Positions 4,306-7,260 of a stretch of 7,260 bases of DNA are shown here, in pieces. The position numbers were made by a program, and so were the translations under genes. Source of the DNA: Clostridia bacterium (GTDB lineage Bacteria; Bacillota; Clostridia; Christensenellales; Aristaeellaceae). The notes under the pieces are model-generated. The model was given only the letters and a program-made list of their open reading frames with translations. It was not told the DNA's origin and ran no database searches. Each line of letters begins with the position of its first letter. Position 1 is the stretch's first letter. The stretch spans positions 1 through 7,260 of the forward strand of contig JAFZLE010000095.1 in NCBI GenBank assembly GCA_017551645.1, in the 5' to 3' direction.

Positions 4306-5421
4306 ATGGCGAACGAATTTTTGACCCTTAAGACCATCGCCCGCAGGGCGCTGCCCGCGCTCATGGACGAACTGGTGTTTCCCGCCCTGTGCAGCAGGGA
4401 CCTTAACGAGGACTTCGGCGAACTGGGCGACACCGTGCAGGTGCGCAAGCCCGCCCGCCTGGAGGCCCGGGAATTCGACGCGTCCCAGGGCGTGGACTAT
4501 CAGGACATAAAGGAGGAGAGCGTAGACGTGACGCTTTCCACGCTGGCGACGGTGGACGTGGCGGCGGGCGCGGTGGAGACCGCCGTGTCCCTGGGCAGCG
4601 AGGAGGCGCTGGAAAGGGACTTTATACTCCCCGCCGCGAGAGCCCTGGCCGCCAAGATCAATTCCGACGGGCTCAAGCTGTACAAGGACGTATACGCCTT
4701 TACGGGCACCGCGGGCACGGCGATATCGTCCCTGAACGACCTGTCCGCCGTAAGGAAGGCGCTGAACCTGGCGAAAGTGCCGGAGTTCGACCGCAAGCTG
4801 ATAATCGACCCCGAGGCGGACGCGAAGCTGATCACCGTGGAACAGCTCTCTTCCGCCGCCCACAGCGGCGACACCCGCGCCCTCAGAAACGGCTGCCTGG
4901 GACGGGTATTCGGCATGGACGTATACACCACCCAGGCGGTGGAAAAGCACGTATGCGGCGTAAGCGGCACCTCCGTCACGCTGGAAAGCGCGGTATCCGA
5001 GGGAGATACCGAGGCGGACCTGACCGCGACCTCTCTTACGGGCAGCTTCGTAAAGGGCGACCTGATAAAGATAGGCTCCGACAGCTACACCGTGACCGAG
5101 GGCACGGCAGCCGCGTCAAACAAAGCCACGGTAAAGCTGTCTCCCGCGCTTAAAGCCTACGACGCGGGCACTGCCGTGACGCTTGTGGGCAGCCACACCG
5201 CCTGCCTGGCGTTTGACCCCAGGGCGTTCGTGTTCGTGTCCCGCCCCCTTATAAACCCGGACGGGCAGGGCGTGGAAAGCTACGTGACCACCTACGACGG
5301 GCTTTCCCTGCGCGTGACCAAGGGCTACGACCAGAAGTACAAAAAGAGCACCTATTCCATGGACGTGCTCTACGGCTTCAGGACCGTATACCCCGAACTC
5401 GCCGTGAGGGTGCTGGGATGA
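4306..5421 (+). CDS. Major capsid protein, P22 coat-like with an inserted domain
   Basis: This 371-aa protein is the likely shell subunit. The N-terminus, with ARRALPALMDELVFPALCSRD and then FGELGDTVQVRKPARL, has the pattern of the P22 gp5-like coat family, as do LGRVFGMDVYTTQAV (198-212), DPRAFVFVSRPL (304-315) and the C-terminal GYDQKYKKSTYSMDVLYGFRTVYPE. Between the last two halves, at about 217-297, sits a beta-rich, threonine- and glycine-rich segment that interrupts the core fold at the place where P22 carries its I-domain, but it is shorter than P22's roughly 120 residues. GGGAGG at 4292-4297 lies eight bases before the ATG. The stop codon overlaps the next gene's start as ATGA. The head fold is well supported by pattern; the insertion boundaries are estimates. 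Confidence 0.88.
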   Translation: MANEFLTLKTIARRALPALMDELVFPALCSRDLNEDFGELGDTVQVRKPARLEAREFDASQGVDYQDIKEESVDVTLSTLATVDVAAGAVETAVSLGSEEALERDFILPAARALAAKINSDGLKLYKDVYAFTGTAGTAISSLNDLSAVRKALNLAKVPEFDRKLIIDPEADAKLITVEQLSSAAHSGDTRALRNGCLGRVFGMDVYTTQAVEKHVCGVSGTSVTLESAVSEGDTEADLTATSLTGSFVKGDLIKIGSDSYTVTEGTAAASNKATVKLSPALKAYDAGTAVTLVGSHTACLAFDPRAFVFVSRPLINPDGQGVESYVTTYDGLSLRVTKGYDQKYKKSTYSMDVLYGFRTVYPELAVRVLG

Positions 5422-5780
5422 TCCCCGAAGCGCGGCGCCGCGGCGCCATAGACCTGTATATAGCGAAAACGGGCGGGAGCGGCGCTCCCGCCTGCCTTAT
5501 AAAGGGCGCGCGGGCGGTAAAAGCGCCGCCCGAGCCCGTAGTCACCCTGGCGGGCGAAAGGCTGTATCCGCGGAATGCGGACGAGGCGGAGTACCGCTTT
5601 CACATTTCCGGGCTGTGCGAAGCAAACGAGCAGATACTCACGGACGTGATGCTGGACTATATGGAAGGCTGCGGCACATACGAGTACGACGTTACGGTGT
5701 ACCTGGACGGGGAAGCGGTAAAGACCCTGCCCGCCCGCCACCTGGTCACGGACATGAAAGACGTGATAGTGATACCGTAG
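5418..5780 (+). CDS. Unrecognised 120-aa protein coupled to the capsid gene
   Basis: I do not recognise this family. Its ATG overlaps the capsid TGA (ATGA at 5418-5421) and there is only a weak purine-rich site, so it is probably translated by coupling. The sequence begins with a basic patch (EARRRG), then a strand-rich body: DLYIAKTG, ACLIKGARAV, EYRFHISGL, YEYDVTVYLDG, ending DMKDVIVIP. Residues about 78-92 (EQILTDVMLDYMEGC) look helical. There is no signal peptide, membrane segment or catalytic motif. Position right after the capsid gene is where phages place decoration proteins or head-tail connectors, so one of these is the reasonable guess, but the predicted strand content does not match the mainly helical gp15-type connectors. 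It is followed by a 79-base gap holding the second parS-like site. Confidence 0.75.
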   Translation: MIPEARRRGAIDLYIAKTGGSGAPACLIKGARAVKAPPEPVVTLAGERLYPRNADEAEYRFHISGLCEANEQILTDVMLDYMEGCGTYEYDVTVYLDGEAVKTLPARHLVTDMKDVIVIP

Positions 5781-5789
5781 CGGGCGCAG

Positions 5790-5807
5790 ATGTTTCACGT
5801 GAAACAT
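5790..5807. promoter_or_regulatory. parS-like centromere palindrome, copy 2
   Basis: ATGTTTCACGTGAAACAT is identical over 18 bases to copy 1 at 10-27. It lies in the only sizeable gap of the downstream head gene run, between the stop at 5780 and the ribosome binding site at 5846, so it does not disturb a gene. Flanking bases differ from copy 1, which argues against a simple duplication of a longer segment and for maintenance of the motif itself. Confidence 0.85.
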
Positions 5808-5859
5808 TTTTGGACCCGCGCGCCGGGACCCGCCCGAAACGGCGGAAAAGGAGGATAAA

Positions 5860-6048
5860 ATGGACATTTTCGACATAGAATCTCTGATAGAGACCCGGGT
5901 ACAGGAGCTTACGGAGCGCTACCTGGAGCAGAGGCTGTACGACGCGGTGGCGGAAGTGCTGGCGGGCAGCGTGCTGCTGGGCGAAAAAGCGGCCAACTCC
6001 ATAAACCTGTCCCGCCTGAGCCAGGGAAAGGAGGAACTGGAGCTGTGA
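5860..6048 (+). CDS. Small helical protein of unknown role (62 aa)
   Basis: The product is acidic and almost entirely helix-forming: IESLIETRVQELTERYLEQRLYDAVAEVL could form one long amphipathic or coiled-coil helix, followed by a short hydrophobic stretch (AGSVLLG) and a polar tail. There is no catalytic motif. The start is supported by AAAAGGAGG at 5846-5854, five bases before the ATG. Its TGA overlaps the GTG of the next gene (GTGA at 6045-6048), so the two are translationally coupled. I cannot assign a function. In this position a chaperone, a small virion protein or a neck component is possible. Confidence 0.75.
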   Translation: MDIFDIESLIETRVQELTERYLEQRLYDAVAEVLAGSVLLGEKAANSINLSRLSQGKEELEL

Positions 6049-6410
6049 GCGGGATACTTCAGTTAGCGCAGGCTAACGAGATATACGGCGAGCTGCCGGA
6101 TCCCACCCTCTGCCGCATAGACGCGGAAAACCTGCTGATGCCCTGCCGCAACGTGTTCGGACAGCTGGCGGAGAGCGAGGCGCTGTTCAAGCGGCATGTG
6201 AGGGTGGAATGGGAACACTTAAGCGAGGAAACTGCCGGGGAGATCGCCCGGATAATCACTTCGGGCCGCTTTTCCATAATACTGAACGCCGCCCAGGGCG
6301 GGTGTTCGCCCTGCGGGGATTATATGTGCGTGACATATTTGAGCCGCGTCACGCGGGTGAAAGACGGGGAAGCGGAATACAGCCTGAGCTTCGACGCGGG
6401 GGAGGTATAA
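6045..6410 (+). CDS. Small phage virion or tail protein, possibly DUF6711-like
   Basis: This 121-aa protein starts with GTG at 6045, overlapping the previous stop. AAAGGAGG at 6027-6034, inside the preceding gene, supports that start. The central part, FKRHVRVEWEHLSEETAGEIARIITSGRFSIIL, followed by a loop and YLSRVTRV...EYSLSFDAGE, resembles the layout of DUF6711-type phage proteins: a basic strand, "W-x-x-L-S", a helix and then a strand-rich end. Those genes lie in tail regions of Firmicutes prophages. Three cysteines cluster at residues 85-94 (GGCSPCGDYMC); they could bind a metal but that is not established. The next gene begins 13 bases later, behind its own strong ribosome binding site. 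The family link is from pattern memory only. Confidence 0.7.
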   Translation: MSGILQLAQANEIYGELPDPTLCRIDAENLLMPCRNVFGQLAESEALFKRHVRVEWEHLSEETAGEIARIITSGRFSIILNAAQGGCSPCGDYMCVTYLSRVTRVKDGEAEYSLSFDAGEV

Positions 6411-6422
6411 AAGGAGGTACGG

Positions 6423-7260
6423 ATGAGGCTGCATGAAATAAGCGCGCTGACGCAGTCGGGCGAACACTGCCTGCTGGACACGGAAAGCGTGCTGTCTTAC
6501 ACGGTGGAAGAGGCGCTGGGCGAGGGCTTTCCCCTGGGCAGGACCCCCTCCAAGCGCTTCACGCTGCGCCTCGCGCCCTACATTTACCCCCGGGCGGAAA
6601 GGCTTATGGGCGCCCAGCTGCGGGTTAAGCTTGAGACCCGGTCGGGAGATGTGCTGCCCGCGGGGGTGTTCAGGGTCACGGAGGTGATAAGGGAAAACAG
6701 GCAGGTGACCCTGTACGGCGCGGACGAGATGAGCCTTAAACTGGAGGAGGGCTTTACCGACCGCCTCACGTACCCCATGAACATAAAGGGGCTGGTGATG
6801 GGCTTCGCGGCGCTGGCGGGCTGTACTCTGGCGGAGGGGAGCTTTCTGTCTTCCCAGAGCGTGATCTCCTCCCGCCCGGAGTGGAAAACGCCCCTGACCC
6901 TCAGGCAGGCGGCGCGCCAGACCGCGGCGGCGATAGGCGGGCTGATAGGAGTGAACTACGGGGGCGAGCTTTACGCGGCAAGCCTGAACGCGGCGGAAAA
7001 GTTCACCCTTACGGCGGACAGGCTTTCCGAAATGAAGCTGGGCAGCGGCGCGTTTTGCCTGAACGCCCTGGAATTTAAACTGGACGAGGAGAGCGTGACC
7101 CTGAAAACGGACGCCTCGCTGCCCTTTAAGGCGTACAATTCCGTGTCACTGGGGGAAAACCCGCTTCTGACCCGAAACCGCGTACAGGCGGCGCTCACCG
7201 CGTTGAGCGCAACGGAATTCAGGCGCGGCGAGATCTCCACCTGCGAGGAGATACTGCCCC
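6423..7260 (+). CDS. Tail or baseplate hub-like protein, 5' part (runs off window)
   Basis: An open frame begins at ATG 6423, behind AAAAGGAGGT with five bases of spacing, and stays open for 279 codons to the window edge, so the C-terminus is missing. The N-terminal part has the order seen in phage tail hub or Gp37-like proteins: GFPLGRTPSKRFTLRLAPYIYP, then GAQLRVKLETRSGDVLPAGVFRVTEV, then RQVTLYGADEMSLKLEEGF, a strand-rich barrel-like block ending in the "Y-x-A-D-E-M" motif. It continues with a helical segment, TLRQAARQTAAAIGGLIGVNY. Such proteins sit at the tail tip and bind tail fibres or lytic domains. It follows the 121-aa gene in the same operon. The structural class is a moderate-confidence inference; the reading frame itself is certain. 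Confidence 0.75.
   Translation, partial: MRLHEISALTQSGEHCLLDTESVLSYTVEEALGEGFPLGRTPSKRFTLRLAPYIYPRAERLMGAQLRVKLETRSGDVLPAGVFRVTEVIRENRQVTLYGADEMSLKLEEGFTDRLTYPMNIKGLVMGFAALAGCTLAEGSFLSSQSVISSRPEWKTPLTLRQAARQTAAAIGGLIGVNYGGELYAASLNAAEKFTLTADRLSEMKLGSGAFCLNALEFKLDEESVTLKTDASLPFKAYNSVSLGENPLLTRNRVQAALTALSATEFRRGEISTCEEILP

Noticed and set aside
5790..5858. Small frame starting MFHVKH at the second parS-like site
   Set aside because: Again the start comes from the palindrome itself; the upstream bases are GC-rich with no proper ribosome binding site, and the frame contains the next gene's ribosome binding site.

Overview
The window is a stretch of a GC-rich tailed-phage genome or prophage, read left to right through the packaging and head genes. 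The organism is probably a high-GC member of the Clostridia. The reasons are strong AAAGGAGG-type ribosome binding sites, GC-rich codons with frequent ATA and AGG, an SPP1-like portal and a DUF4355-like scaffold. The host assignment is inference; nothing here names a species.

Layout on the plus strand: a perfect parS-like palindrome and an 11-copy heptamer array (10-110); the large terminase (145-1377); a gene-free gap of about 500 bases filled with hairpins and repeats (1378-1895); the portal (1896-3221); a short scaffold-like protein (3248-3556); the P22-like major capsid protein (4306-5421); an unrecognised 120-aa protein whose start overlaps the capsid stop (5418-5780); a second identical parS-like palindrome (5790-5807); two small genes whose ends overlap (5860-6048 and 6045-6410); and the first 279 codons of a tail or baseplate hub-like protein that runs off the window (6423-7260). 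One gene lies on the minus strand between scaffold and capsid (3627-4136). It encodes an exported protein with two SH3-like domains and has its own promoter and terminator, which is the layout of a phage moron.

The plus-strand genes would work together in DNA packaging: terminase motor, portal channel, scaffold and shell, followed by the start of the neck or tail region. Several usual parts are absent between portal and hub: a minor head protein, recognisable head-tail connectors, a tail tube protein and a tape measure.

The most unusual signals are the two exact 18-bp parS palindromes inside a virion gene cluster, the first next to a heptamer array; a 102-bp palindrome that can fold into a four-way cloverleaf; a family of small hairpins sharing a GCTACG end; and the moron embedded antisense in the head operon.
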